A stretch of DNA of 64,000 nt from CPC320 sp002684375 (GCA_965662545.1 CBFIHZ010000021.1:8455-72454); one strand, 5' to 3'; numbered from the stretch's first letter, positions 8,494-18,138 are shown. The notes: a model not told the origin generated them from the sequence alone. Numbers and translations: made by a program.

Positions 8494-9264
8494 TTATTGA
8501 CGGTTTTTTTCATGCTCAAACCGGCGCTGCGCATAGTCGGCATTGGCATTGGCGCGATTTTGATCTTCCAAACAGCCGCGCACGTAATTGAGATGTGCCT
8601 CAACAGCCGCTTGAGCGCCTGCTGGGTCTCTGTTTTGCAGCGCATCGTTGATGGCACGGTGTTGGGCCAGTAGTTCATCCCGCGTCGTGCGTTGTTTGAA
8701 CATTACGCGGCGATTGTAAAATACGCCTTCCTGAAGTAGTTGATACATCGAACGCATCATATGCAGCATAATTACGTTATGACTGGCCTCGATGATCGAT
8801 AAGTGAAATTCGGCATCAAGGCGGGCTTCATCTGCGGCATGGCGTTTGCTGTGCGCCATTTCCATTTTGTGAAACAGTGTTTGGATCACTTGCAGATCCA
8901 TGTCAGAGGCGAGACGGGCGGCCCGACTGGCGGCCAGGCCCTCCATGTCGCGGCGAAACGACAGGTAATCAAACACCGCCTCGTCGTGATCGGCAAAAAG
9001 TTTAATTAAAACATCAGAAAATGCGCTGCCCAAAACGTCTGCCACAAATATTCCAGCACTTGCTTTTGTGACCAAAAGACCCTTTGCCTGCAGACTGGCA
9101 ATAGCTTCGCGCAGTGAGGGGCGTGACACTGCCAGCCGTTCGGATAATTCGCGTTCGGAAGGCAGACGTTCACCGGGTCGTAGAATGCCGCGCAGGATCA
9201 ATTGCTCGATCTGGCGACTGACCGCGCTGGATAGTTTTTCGGTTTGAACTTGCTTGAATGGCAT
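8494..9264 (-). CDS. GntR-family (FadR/FCD subfamily) regulator, PdhR-like
   Basis: 256 aa from the ATG at 9264, chosen because GAAGGGG lies just upstream; an in-frame TTG at 9312 is less likely. The N-terminal winged helix (about 10-75) contains LRPGERLPSERELSERLAVSRPSLREAI, here named only by position 27-54, which is typical of GntR. Residues ~90-230 form an FCD ligand-binding domain with the metal-site histidine pattern (FHLSIIEASHN). The overall sequence resembles E. coli PdhR, the pyruvate-responsive repressor of pyruvate dehydrogenase. The ligand and targets here are inference. A possible operator lies just upstream. Confidence 0.85.
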   Translation of the reverse strand: MPFKQVQTEKLSSAVSRQIEQLILRGILRPGERLPSERELSERLAVSRPSLREAIASLQAKGLLVTKASAGIFVADVLGSAFSDVLIKLFADHDEAVFDYLSFRRDMEGLAASRAARLASDMDLQVIQTLFHKMEMAHSKRHAADEARLDAEFHLSIIEASHNVIMLHMMRSMYQLLQEGVFYNRRVMFKQRTTRDELLAQHRAINDALQNRDPAGAQAAVEAHLNYVRGCLEDQNRANANADYAQRRFEHEKNRQ

Positions 9265-9316
9265 TTGAAACCCCTTCGTGTGCGGTATATCTGGCACGGC
9301 CTTAGCCAACAATAGG

Positions 9317-9333
9317 TGTCAGTACATTTGACA
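9317..9333. promoter_or_regulatory. Candidate operator upstream of the PdhR-like gene
   Basis: Inverted repeat TGTCA-N7-TGACA, 53-69 bp upstream of the regulator's ATG. FCD-family regulators often bind such short dyads in their own promoters. This is a candidate only; the family consensus (TGGT-N3-ACCA type) is not matched exactly. Confidence 0.35.
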
Positions 9334-9399
9334 GGTGCCAGTTTCCGCGAGCATGGCCAGTTAAAGAGTTTATTAACGTAATTTACCCTACGTTTAAGT

Positions 9400-9795
9400 A
9401 TGATCCGTCCGCTTATTTTATTTCTTCTTATGGTCGCAAACGCCGCCTGTGTCTCATATGTCGACGACTTTGCCTATCTGCCTGTATTAAGAGCGCAACA
9501 GGGTGGTGGAGAATTCGACGTGCGTGTGGGGGCAAATGTTGCCCAGACCATACGCAAGAATTTCGAGTGGAATCCGACTTTTGAATCGGTTGCACACCGG
9601 TCTGCGGCGCTGGCTGCACGGCTTAGCGGTTGCACGGTAAGCTGGGTTATCGGCGACCCTTCGGTGCAGGTGCTTGGGCTGTCCTGCGATGGTGCACCGC
9701 CTGCCAAAAAACCAAAACTGTGGCGTAAGTTTTCGTTTTCATGTGATCGTTATGAATATCGTCATGGCCCGGACGAATTGATTTGCGACGGTTAG
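9400..9795 (+). CDS. Small putative lipoprotein of unknown function
   Basis: 131 aa. The N-terminus MIRPLILFLLMVANAAC is a lipoprotein signal with Cys17 as the likely lipidated residue (weak lipobox ANAAC). The mature part has four further cysteines (SGCTVSW, LSCDGAP, FSCDRYE, LICDG) that could form two disulfides in the periplasm. I recognise no family. It is convergent with the GNAT gene, with stop codons overlapping by 4 bp. No clear Shine-Dalgarno is visible. Confidence 0.7.
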   Translation: MIRPLILFLLMVANAACVSYVDDFAYLPVLRAQQGGGEFDVRVGANVAQTIRKNFEWNPTFESVAHRSAALAARLSGCTVSWVIGDPSVQVLGLSCDGAPPAKKPKLWRKFSFSCDRYEYRHGPDELICDG

Positions 9796-10247
9796 CCCAG
9801 CGGCTTTTCCATAAACACCGAGACACCATTTTCAGTGTAATCGCCGAACGGACCACATGTTTTAAATCCCAACCGCCGGTACAGTCCCACGGCAGATTTT
9901 AACGCGTCTCCGGTCTCCAGTCTTAATATTGGCAGGTTCACCACCCGGGCTTCAAGTTCAATTCGTTTGAGAATTTTCGCGCCCACGCCCTGGCCACGGG
10001 CAAAAGGTTCGGTAAACATTGACTTTATTTCACCATAACCGGCCTTCACAGCAAGCGCCCCACAGCCGAGGATGACATCATATTCGCGTGCCACAAAGAA
10101 TTGTATCTGCGGTGTGCACAAATCGTCGATGGACAGGGCAAAACTGTCCTCGGGAGAAAAAAGCTGTTCCATCAACGCATGGCTTTTTGATAACAAAGCC
10201 CTTACCTCAGTATCTTTTGGATTTCCCGGTTCGATAATAACCATCAT
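9792..10247 (-). CDS. GNAT-family N-acetyltransferase
   Basis: 151 aa. GNAT motif A is visible as EPFARGQGVGAKIL at about 85-98 (R/Q-x-x-G-x-G/A, the acetyl-CoA pyrophosphate loop), with motif B as SAVGLYRRLGFKTCGPF. It resembles the small YpeA/PhnO-like acetyltransferases. The substrate is unknown. It starts with two consecutive ATGs, and no neighbour suggests a role. Confidence 0.88.
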   Translation of the reverse strand: MMVIIEPGNPKDTEVRALLSKSHALMEQLFSPEDSFALSIDDLCTPQIQFFVAREYDVILGCGALAVKAGYGEIKSMFTEPFARGQGVGAKILKRIELEARVVNLPILRLETGDALKSAVGLYRRLGFKTCGPFGDYTENGVSVFMEKPLG

Positions 10248-10425
10248 TGGACCCCTTAATTCAAACCACGAGAGTATCTGACATCCAGAATGACCCCAGT
10301 GCTGATCAAAGCACTATATTTCGTTCATTTACTCAAGTACATCGCCACATTTTGTGGTTGATCGTTGACTCATTCACAGATTTGCCGGAACATCTGATCC
10401 AGAATAAGAATCATGGGCATCCGAC

Positions 10426-13400
10426 GTGCGGTTTTCTAAACTTAGATTGAGCGGCTTTAAAAGCTTTGTCGACCCCACAGACCTGATTATCGAGAATGGA
10501 TTGACGGGTGTTGTCGGTCCGAACGGGTGTGGCAAGTCCAACTTGCTGGAAGCGCTGCGCTGGGTGATGGGTGAAAACCGTCCAACTGCGATGCGCGGTG
10601 GCGGCATGGAAGATGTGATCTTTGCCGGTGCTGCGACCCGGCCCGCCCGCAATTTTGCCGAGGTCAGCTTGCATCTGGACAATTCCGAACGGTTGGCCCC
10701 CAGCGGGTTTAACCAGTCCGACAGTCTGGATATCGTACGCCGTATCACCCGAGACGCGGGCTCGGCCTATAAGGCCAATGGCAATGAGGCGCGGGCGCGC
10801 GATGTGCAGATGCTGTTTGCCGATGCCTCGACCGGTGCTCATAGCCCGGCACTGGTGCGACAGGGTCAAATTTCCGAATTGATAAACGCCAAACCCAAAA
10901 GCCGGCGTCGTATTCTGGAAGAGGCTGCAGGCATCTCGGGCCTTTATCAGCGCCGCCATGAGGCTGAGTTAAAGCTTAAGGGGGCAGAGGGTAACCTCGA
11001 ACGGGTCGACGATGTGCTAGAACAACTGGCTGGCCAGATGTCGCAGTTGGAACGCCAGGCAAAACAGGCGGCCCGTTACCGTAATATCGGCGAAGAGCTG
11101 CGCAAATTTGAGGGCATGCTGCTCTATCGACGTTGGAAAGAGGCCGATGAAGCGCGGCAATTGGCGCAAGATGATTTGCGACAAAAAATCACTGAGGCCG
11201 GCCGTGCCGAAGCGCAGGCACGCACCGTCTCCGCACAGCGCCAGCAATTAGAAGAGGGGCTGCCACCACTGCGCGAGGAAGAGGCGATTGCGGCGGCAAT
11301 CTTGCAGCGTCTGCAGGTTCAGCGCGATACGCTGAAAGATCAAGAAGAACAGGCACACCAGACAATCGCAACGCTTGGTCGACGCATTGAACAATTGACT
11401 TTGGATATCGCGCGCGAGGCCGGATTGAACCGCGATGCTGGTGACACAATTGGTCGCCTCGAATGGGAGGCGGGAGAACTGGCGAAAGCTGGAGAGGGAC
11501 ATCAGGAAAAGCTGGACCAATCCATCACTGTGGCCCGTGAGGCGGCGGGTTTGCTGAAAGAGAAAGAAACCGCATTGTCGCAGCTTACCGAAGATGTCGC
11601 ACGCCTGGCGGCACGTCATCAATCGGTGCAGCGGTTTTTACAAGACAGTCAGGCTTTGCTCAGTAAATCTGAAACGGAACTGGCTCGGGCACAGGCCAAT
11701 GTCGTGACGTCACAAGAGGTTCTGCAAACCGCGACACAGGCGTTTAAAACGGCTGGCGAGCAGCAACTTGATGTGGTGGCATTGGCGGCGCAGGCCGATG
11801 CGAATTTATTGGCGGCCGAAGCGGCACGAACCGACGCTCAAACGCGTGAAACAACCGCCCGTTCCGCCCGGTCCGAGGCCGAAGGGGCCACAAATGCACT
11901 GCGTGCTGAGTTGTTGGCGCTGCGTAAGCTGGTCGACAGAGATGCCGGTGACGGTGTGCATATCCTTGATCAGTTGCGGGTCAATAAAGGCTTTGAAAAA
12001 GCTTTGGGGGCTGCGTTGGCGGACGATTTGCGCGCGCCAGTCCTCGACGGAGAGGATGGCTCGGGCTGGCAGTCTTTGCCGACGTACCCTCAGCCCCAGG
12101 CACTGCCCGCCGAGGTGCAGCCCTTGGGTCTGCATGTTTCGGCGCCAGAGGTTCTGGCGCGTCGTCTCGACCAAATCGGTTTGGTTACCGCAGCGCAGGG
12201 GGCGGCCTTGCAGGGTGATTTGAAACCCGGCCAGCGTTTGGTTAGCTGCGACGGTGATCTTTGGCGATGGGACGGATTGATTTCGCTTGCCGCCGATATG
12301 CCCTCTGCGGCGGCCCTGCGGCTGGAACAGCGCAACCGGTTGGAAGAATTGACAGAACAGACGGCGCAGGCGCACGAGATAATGCAGGCAGCACAAAGCG
12401 AACATAGCGCTTGCAGCGCCGATCTGGCAGATCTGACGCGGGCGGACACCGCCGCGCGCGAAGCCAGGCGCGACGCCGACAGGCAACTGGCCGAGATCAA
12501 CCGCGCTCTGAGTCGCGCCGAAGCCGAGCAGAATTTGGCGACCGGAAAACTAGAGGACCTGAGCTTTGTAGTACGCCGTTATCATGACGAGGTCGCCACA
12601 GCAGGAAAACAATATGCCGAGGCAGAGGCGTCTTTGGCAGAGCTTGCCGATCTGGATGGACTGCGGGCACAAGTTGAGGATTTGAAAACGATTGTTGAGA
12701 CTGCGCGCAGCCAGATGATCGCTGACCGTTCCGCGCAGGATGCGTTGCGCCGCGAGGGTGAGGCACGCGCCCGTCGCAGTCAGGAAGTTACCAAAGAGAT
12801 TGGCGTGTGGAAAAACCGTCTGGTAACCGCAGAGACCCGCAGTTCCGAGCTGGCCGAGCGCAAACTCTCTTCTGAGGCTGAATTGCAAACTGCCAGTGCG
12901 ACACCTGATACAATTGCCAGCAAACGCGAAGAACTGAACACGGCAATCACCAAAGCCGACGTGCGGCGCAGGGCAGCCGGCGATCACCTCGCCGAAGCAG
13001 AGGCTTTGGTGCGGCAGGCGGTTGTGACCGAACGCGACGCCGAACGTACGGCGTCTGATGCGCGCGAAATTCGCGCCGGTGCCGAGGCGCGCGCCGATGC
13101 CGCACAGGAAACGGTCACCTATGCGGCCGATCGTATTTCCGAGGCGCAAGAGCAGACGCCAGAAGAATTGCTTGGCGCGCTTGCGGTGGATCCGGAAACC
13201 ATCCCAGCCTCTGATCTTTTAGAGGCTGATGTCAGCCGCCTTAAACGCCAGCGCGATGCGTTGGGGGCGGTCAATTTGCGGGCGGAAGAAGATGCCAAGC
13301 AGGTCGCCGAAGAACATGCGACGCTACTGTCTGAAAAAACCGATCTTGAGGCTGCGATCAAAACATTACGCGCAGGAATTGCCAGTTTGAACCGCGAGGG

Positions 13401-13881
13401 ACGCGAACGTTTGTTGACGGCTTTTGAATTGGTGAACAGTAATTTCGGCTTGTTGTTCGCACATTTGTTTGGAGGGGGCGAGGCCAGTCTGGTGATGGTT
13501 GAAAGCGATGATCCGCTGGATGCCGGCTTAGAAATTATGTGCCAGCCGCCGGGCAAAAAGCTGTCGACGCTGAGCCTATTGTCGGGGGGCGAACAGACAT
13601 TGACGGCGATGGCGCTTATTTTTGCGGTATTTTTGGCCAATCCAGCACCGATCTGCGTGCTGGACGAGGTCGATGCTCCACTTGATGACGCCAATGTCAC
13701 AAGGTTTTGTGATTTGCTTGATGAAATGTGCCGGCGCACGGACACCCGGTTTTTAATCATCACCCACCATGCAGTCACGATGGCGCGGATGGACCGGTTG
13801 TTTGGGGTGACCATGCAGGAACAGGGGGTCAGCCAACTGGTGTCTGTTGATCTTAAACGCGCGGCTGCAATGGTGGCCTGA
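10426..13881 (+). CDS. smc: Chromosome segregation protein SMC
   Basis: 1151 aa from a GTG start, giving the standard N-terminus RFSKLRLSGFKSFVDP. The Walker A box GPNGCGKSN lies at about 25-33. Two long coiled coils flank a hinge at roughly 500-620. The C-terminal head has the ABC signature LSGGEQTL and Walker B ICVLDEVDAPLDDANV. SMC is the ATPase that compacts and aligns sister chromosomes, normally with ScpA and ScpB, which are not in this window. The length matches Rhodobacterales SMC. The gene ends flush with the convergent transglycosylase gene. Confidence 0.97.
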   Translation: MRFSKLRLSGFKSFVDPTDLIIENGLTGVVGPNGCGKSNLLEALRWVMGENRPTAMRGGGMEDVIFAGAATRPARNFAEVSLHLDNSERLAPSGFNQSDSLDIVRRITRDAGSAYKANGNEARARDVQMLFADASTGAHSPALVRQGQISELINAKPKSRRRILEEAAGISGLYQRRHEAELKLKGAEGNLERVDDVLEQLAGQMSQLERQAKQAARYRNIGEELRKFEGMLLYRRWKEADEARQLAQDDLRQKITEAGRAEAQARTVSAQRQQLEEGLPPLREEEAIAAAILQRLQVQRDTLKDQEEQAHQTIATLGRRIEQLTLDIAREAGLNRDAGDTIGRLEWEAGELAKAGEGHQEKLDQSITVAREAAGLLKEKETALSQLTEDVARLAARHQSVQRFLQDSQALLSKSETELARAQANVVTSQEVLQTATQAFKTAGEQQLDVVALAAQADANLLAAEAARTDAQTRETTARSARSEAEGATNALRAELLALRKLVDRDAGDGVHILDQLRVNKGFEKALGAALADDLRAPVLDGEDGSGWQSLPTYPQPQALPAEVQPLGLHVSAPEVLARRLDQIGLVTAAQGAALQGDLKPGQRLVSCDGDLWRWDGLISLAADMPSAAALRLEQRNRLEELTEQTAQAHEIMQAAQSEHSACSADLADLTRADTAAREARRDADRQLAEINRALSRAEAEQNLATGKLEDLSFVVRRYHDEVATAGKQYAEAEASLAELADLDGLRAQVEDLKTIVETARSQMIADRSAQDALRREGEARARRSQEVTKEIGVWKNRLVTAETRSSELAERKLSSEAELQTASATPDTIASKREELNTAITKADVRRRAAGDHLAEAEALVRQAVVTERDAERTASDAREIRAGAEARADAAQETVTYAADRISEAQEQTPEELLGALAVDPETIPASDLLEADVSRLKRQRDALGAVNLRAEEDAKQVAEEHATLLSEKTDLEAAIKTLRAGIASLNREGRERLLTAFELVNSNFGLLFAHLFGGGEASLVMVESDDPLDAGLEIMCQPPGKKLSTLSLLSGGEQTLTAMALIFAVFLANPAPICVLDEVDAPLDDANVTRFCDLLDEMCRRTDTRFLIITHHAVTMARMDRLFGVTMQEQGVSQLVSVDLKRAAAMVA

Positions 13882-15057
13882 TCACAATTGGTTCAACAGT
13901 GCCGGGGTTGGCCAAGCATCTGCAGGCAGGCCAATACGCTGTTGTACGTCTTGAATTGCCAAGCGCGTTTTCGCCCCTAAGATGCCGTCAATATCTCCGA
14001 CATCATACCCGTAGCTTTTCAAAAGCGTTTGCAATTGTTTCATCTCGGGGCCGGTCAAGCCGACGTCCGGGGTGCCGGCGTCAAAGATTTGGGCCCCTTC
14101 TAGGCGGGTGGCGAAATACGCTGCCGTGGTGACATATATAAAACTTTGGTTCCATTCAAAATAGACGTCAAAGTTTGGATAGGTCAAAAAGGCTGGTCCG
14201 TTGCGCCCCTGCGGCAGGATTACGTTTGCCATTAAGTTGCGGGCTGCAAAGGCACCGCTGCGCGGCACCACTCCAAGTGCGGCCCATTCCGACACCGGTC
14301 TTGCCTTGCCCAAACCGGTAAGTGACCAGTCGAGATCATCTGGTACATAGATTTCCTGCAGCCATGGTTGGTTGGCCTGCCACCCCAATGCCCGCAGCAT
14401 ATTGGCGCCCGAGAGGAGGGCGTCAGGGGCTGAGGTCTTTAGACTAACTTCGCCGTCACCGTCTCCATCGACGCCATTGTGCAGAATATCGTCAGGCAGC
14501 ATTTGCACCATGCCAATCTCGCCAGCCCAAGCGCCCGTTGTGGTCGCCGGATCAAAGTCACCCTGTTGGAAAAGTTCCAGCGCGGAAAATACCTGTGGTC
14601 GGAACAGCTGTGGCCGGCGGCAATCATGAGCCAGTGTCAACAAAGCGTTCAGCGTGTTGAAATTCCCCTGATATCCTCCGTAATCGGTTTCAAACGCCCA
14701 AAACGCCAGCAGTACTCCGCGTGACACGCCGTATTCGGCCTCCATCTGATCGAAGATATGGCTGTATTTGGCGGCTTTTGCACGGCCTGTGTCGATGCGG
14801 TTTTGGCTGATCAATCGCCGTGAAAAATCCACAAATGGCATTTGAAACACGCCCTGAGCGCGGTCGGCTTTAAGAACTTTGGGATCTTGGGCAGCCCCCT
14901 CAAAAAACTGGTCCACTGCGTTGCGGCTGTAGCCCAAACTCCGGGCTTCGGTTTTTATGCCGCGTATAAAGCTGGCAAATGACCCACCGCAGGCGGCCTG
15001 AGCCTGCACGGTCTGTGCGAGTAAAACGATAAACAGCGAGGAGATAAGGAAACGCAT
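13882..15057 (-). CDS. Lytic murein transglycosylase (MltB-type, with peptidoglycan-binding domain)
   Basis: 391 aa from the ATG at 15057, chosen because CGGAG precedes it and a signal peptide follows (hydrophobic FLISSLFIVLLA, cleavage near AQA). The SLT_2/MltB-type catalytic domain covers about 30-310. The catalytic Glu is in FWAFETDYGG, and the domain also has GEIGMVQMLPDD. A PG_binding_1 domain forms the C-terminus (LQTLLKSYGYDVGDIDGILG). The enzyme cleaves the glycan strand to 1,6-anhydroMurNAc in the periplasm. The open frame extends upstream to 15240, but that part overlaps cobD and looks like shadow sequence. Confidence 0.9.
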   Translation of the reverse strand: MRFLISSLFIVLLAQTVQAQAACGGSFASFIRGIKTEARSLGYSRNAVDQFFEGAAQDPKVLKADRAQGVFQMPFVDFSRRLISQNRIDTGRAKAAKYSHIFDQMEAEYGVSRGVLLAFWAFETDYGGYQGNFNTLNALLTLAHDCRRPQLFRPQVFSALELFQQGDFDPATTTGAWAGEIGMVQMLPDDILHNGVDGDGDGEVSLKTSAPDALLSGANMLRALGWQANQPWLQEIYVPDDLDWSLTGLGKARPVSEWAALGVVPRSGAFAARNLMANVILPQGRNGPAFLTYPNFDVYFEWNQSFIYVTTAAYFATRLEGAQIFDAGTPDVGLTGPEMKQLQTLLKSYGYDVGDIDGILGAKTRLAIQDVQQRIGLPADAWPTPALLNQL

Positions 15058-15104
15058 GCAAGCTCCGAAAACTGGTGATTTTGACGGCATCCTATCATGC
15101 CCAC

Positions 15105-16028
15105 CTAAACTGACAAGGCATGCAGGACAATGAACACTTGAAGCAGGGCCAGCAGTGCGGCCCAGCTTTTCCACAGCGCGGTACAGGTCTGGTGGATATC
15201 GCCAACACCCAGAGCGGTTCGGCCTGGCGCGTTGACCCAAGGGAAGGTTTCCGGTTTGCCGTCATAGGATCTGGGTCCGGACAGAGCCACATCCAGTGAC
15301 AGTGCCATCGCGGCCTCGGGCCAGCCGGCATTGGGCGAACGGTGCAGTTTGGCGTCGCGCCTGATCTGCTGCCAGCTGCAGTGTTGGCCATGCATCAGCG
15401 CAATAAGTGCTGCGGTGAGCCGCGCAGGCACCAGATTGAGCAGATCATCAAATCTGGCAGAGGCCCAACCAAAATCGCGATAGGTATCGTTACGATAGCC
15501 AATCATACTGTCGGCGGTGTTGGTGATTTTATAGATCAATAGTCCCGGAAGACCGCCAATTAGAAACCAAAACGCTGGGGCCACCACGCCGTCAGAGAGG
15601 TTTTCGGCGGCGGACTCGATCGTGGCTCGGGCGATCTGGCTGGCGTCCATATCCTTGGTGTCCCGCCCAACAATCCGTGCCACCTGTTTGCGGCCCTCGG
15701 CCTCGGAGATGTGCAGCCCTTTGGCGACGGCTGTTATATGGTCAAGCAGGCCCCGATGGGCCAGCAATATCACCGTCAGAACGACTTCGACCACCGGACC
15801 CGCGAGGGCCAGTATCCAACCGGTACAGCCGGCGATGGCAATCAGAGCGAGCAGCGCCAACACGCCCTTGCGTTTGCGGTCCGGTCCTGTGTTGTACGCC
15901 TGATCGAGCCATGAGATGATTTTTCCCATCACCACAACCGGATGGGGCGCGCGGTTCCAAAGCCAATTCGGGTCGCCGATCACGGCATCCAAAATCAGCG
16001 CAATGACCAAAAGCTCCGAGGTGTTCAT
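15105..16028 (-). CDS. cobD: Adenosylcobinamide-phosphate synthase CobD/CbiB
   Basis: 307-aa integral membrane protein opening with LDAVIGDPNWLWNRAPHPVVVMG, the CobD/CbiB signature (positions 13-35; catalytic-region D, P and HP residues). It also carries ATIESAAENLSDGVVAP, TNTADSMIGYRN and an RSPNAGWPEAAMA block. It attaches aminopropanol (phosphate) to adenosylcobyric acid, late in cobalamin synthesis. In Rhodobacterales it is commonly next to cobC, but here the upstream 570 bp hold no gene. It fits with the cobalamin adenosyltransferase at 50.6 kb. Confidence 0.93.
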   Translation of the reverse strand: MNTSELLVIALILDAVIGDPNWLWNRAPHPVVVMGKIISWLDQAYNTGPDRKRKGVLALLALIAIAGCTGWILALAGPVVEVVLTVILLAHRGLLDHITAVAKGLHISEAEGRKQVARIVGRDTKDMDASQIARATIESAAENLSDGVVAPAFWFLIGGLPGLLIYKITNTADSMIGYRNDTYRDFGWASARFDDLLNLVPARLTAALIALMHGQHCSWQQIRRDAKLHRSPNAGWPEAAMALSLDVALSGPRSYDGKPETFPWVNAPGRTALGVGDIHQTCTALWKSWAALLALLQVFIVLHALSV

Positions 16029-16600
16029 TGCCGCGCCTCAATCTGGCAGTTAGAATAATCACGAGCTCCAGCTTGGTGCGCTCTTTTGTGGGGTAATATG
16101 GCGGCTTGTGATCGGTATGGCACGGGCTTTTGCTTTCTGTCTTTGTGGTGACGTGCCTCTTTTGAAACAATTTTGCTGCAAGGCACAAGCCTTTGGTTTT
16201 GAATAGCTGGGGCAGTTCTTCGGGAAATTTGGCCAGCCGTTGAAGCTGTGCTTTGGTTCTGCATTAGTCAGATTGGCGCCTGTTGTTAACGCGCAAGAAT
16301 CATTGGCACGCTTGGCCGGCAGGATCGCAAGTTTACGGTGTGGGGATTGCAGAGAAATTAGCATTAAGTGACTTTATTGCCAAGCCTTACCCAAATCTAA
16401 AATCTTAAAAGCTGGTGCCTTTTATAGGTAGAATTTGTTAAATTTAATATATATATCAGTATGTTAAATTTCTTTTGGAGGTCGATGCATCTCGCCGTGA
16501 GGTAATTGATATTTTCACATCTGAAAATTTCATAGAAATGTCATTAATCTTTTCTTGCACTTGCGCTGAAATCGGACAGACTGATTTTGGAGGATCTGCT
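16029..16600. other. 572-bp intergenic region without a recognisable gene
   Basis: This is the common upstream region of cobD (minus) and the small protein gene at 16601 (plus). I looked for a cobalamin riboswitch (B12 box) on the minus strand and did not find one. The right half (16360-16560) is very AT-rich, including a TATATATA run near 16449-16457. At 16476-16505 a strong GGAGG is followed by a six-codon open frame (MHLAVR), described separately. Confidence 0.5.
16485..16505 (+). other. Possible six-codon leader ORF
   Basis: ATG-CAT-CTC-GCC-GTG-AGG-TAA (MHLAVR) sits 3-4 bases after a strong GGAGG (about 16477-16481) and about 95 bp upstream of the next gene's ATG. It could be a translated leader or a chance match. 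Evidence is limited to the good ribosome-binding site. Confidence 0.25.
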
Positions 16601-16951
16601 ATGAGTACTTTTTTGCCTCAAGACGTTCAGGCTGGGCTTGATGCGGCCCGTATTAAGGCGCTGCGTAAAAGCAGTCGGTTAAAGATCAAAACCGACCTAG
16701 AGAGTTTTCGCGTGCTGCGTCTTTGGGATAATGGATTTTCGCTTGAGGCTGGCACCGCGCCGGGTTTGCGCGGCTTGGTCGATATATATGATGGCGAACG
16801 CCACCTTTATGAATGCCTTATTATCGCCTCTGATGAAGAAAACGGTGAGATGCGGTTTGAGTTTAAACGTAACACGGTGGTGACGGATCAGGCACCGGTC
16901 GATTTCTACCGGTCTGAAAACGCACCTGTTGCCCTGTTAGAAGTGCGTTAG
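16601..16951 (+). CDS. Conserved small cytoplasmic protein of unknown function
   Basis: 116 aa from the ATG at 16601, chosen because GGAGG lies 7 bases upstream; the open frame continues back to 16475 but without family-like sequence. The N-terminus is helical and basic (AARIKALRKSSRLKIK). It is followed by a beta-rich domain containing GLRGLVDIYDGERHLYECLI and FEFKRNTVVTDQAPVDFYR. The alternation of short strands is loosely PilZ- or SH3-like, but I cannot assign a family. It is convergent with the patB gene. Confidence 0.7.
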   Translation: MSTFLPQDVQAGLDAARIKALRKSSRLKIKTDLESFRVLRLWDNGFSLEAGTAPGLRGLVDIYDGERHLYECLIIASDEENGEMRFEFKRNTVVTDQAPVDFYRSENAPVALLEVR

Positions 16952-16965
16952 GTCACGCCGTTCGC

Positions 16966-18138
16966 TTATTGTAAATCTCTAAAGGCCGCCCTCAGGCGCG
17001 TGCAGGCCTCTTGGATGCGGCTGCGTGGGGTTGCGATATTAAACCGCAAATATGACGCTCCGCCTGCGCCGAATGTGGTGCCGTGATTGACCGCGATACG
17101 CGCATCCTTTTCGACCCTTTCGGTGAATTCGTGGCGCGCCATTCCCGTGCCTGAAAAATCGACCCATGCCAAATATGTCGCGTCCAGCGGCATTGACGTT
17201 ACGCCTTTGATCTCGGCAATTGTAGCGTCAAACAATATTTTGTTGCCCTCGATATAGGCCATCAGTTCATCCACCCAGTTGGCACCTTCTGGCGAATAGG
17301 CCGCTTCGGCCATCAAAAGACCAAAACGGTTCGGAGACAGACCCAGCGCGGTCATGCGCTGCCCAAATTGTGCGCGCAGGTGAGGGTCTGGAATAATGAC
17401 ATTGCCGGTATGCGCACCGGCGATATTAAAGGTTTTTGTGCTTGCCGTCATCATAATCAGCCGGTCGGTGATGTCCCCATCAATTTCGGTCATCGGAATG
17501 TGGGTTTGACCGGGGAACGTTAAATCATGATGAATTTCGTCAGAGACTAAAATCAGATCATGCCGTTTGGCAAACGCGGCAACACCGCGCAATTCATCCC
17601 GGCTCCAAACGCGTCCGCCGGGGTTGTGCGGTGAACAGAGCACCAGCATTTTTTCATTGCCGGTCAACTGCGTGTCCCAAGTTTCGAAATCCATTTCATA
17701 GCGGCCGGCATTATTGGCCAGAGGGCATTCAACGACCTCGCGCCCGCTGGCTTTGAGCACCCGGAAAAACGAGTGATATACCGGGGTCATCAGAATGACG
17801 CCATCTCCCGGTTGCGTGTAACAGTCGACGCACATTGCCATACCGTTGACCAACCCGTGGGTCGAAAAAATCCAAGTTGGATCAATCTCCCAGTTGTGGC
17901 GGGTTTTCATCCACCAGCAAATCGCCTCGTAATAGCTGCGGTCATCGCCATAATACCCGTAAATGCCATGTCCGTGCATTTTTTCAACGGCGTTTTGAAC
18001 ACAGGCTGGGGGTCGGAAATCTGTGTCGGCGACCCACATTGCGATGCCGTCATCTTGCGATATCCCATAGAGCTGTTCCATATTGTCCCATTTTGAAGAA
18101 TGCGTGTTGCGCCGGTCAATAATCTCGTCAAAATTCAT
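16966..18138 (-). CDS. patB: PLP-dependent MalY/PatB-type C-S lyase (cystathionine beta-lyase)
   Basis: 390 aa, fold type I aminotransferase-like. It has the MalY/PatB start (FDEIIDRRNTHSSKWDNM), CSPHNPGGRVW at about 188-198, SDEIHHDL, and the PLP lysine in TASTKTFNIAGA. In this family the enzyme does beta-elimination on L-cystathionine or cysteine conjugates, releasing a thiol, pyruvate and ammonia. In marine bacteria a related PatB can also act on sulfur compounds; that is not shown here. It is divergent from the deformylase cluster, 91 bp away. Confidence 0.85.
   Translation of the reverse strand: MNFDEIIDRRNTHSSKWDNMEQLYGISQDDGIAMWVADTDFRPPACVQNAVEKMHGHGIYGYYGDDRSYYEAICWWMKTRHNWEIDPTWIFSTHGLVNGMAMCVDCYTQPGDGVILMTPVYHSFFRVLKASGREVVECPLANNAGRYEMDFETWDTQLTGNEKMLVLCSPHNPGGRVWSRDELRGVAAFAKRHDLILVSDEIHHDLTFPGQTHIPMTEIDGDITDRLIMMTASTKTFNIAGAHTGNVIIPDPHLRAQFGQRMTALGLSPNRFGLLMAEAAYSPEGANWVDELMAYIEGNKILFDATIAEIKGVTSMPLDATYLAWVDFSGTGMARHEFTERVEKDARIAVNHGTTFGAGGASYLRFNIATPRSRIQEACTRLRAAFRDLQ

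Noticed and set aside
11806..12486. 226-codon minus frame inside smc
   Set aside because: Antisense to the SMC coiled coil; low-complexity shadow.
16029..16380. Possible cobalamin riboswitch upstream of cobD
   Set aside because: I searched the minus strand for the B12 box and the usual conserved core and found neither.
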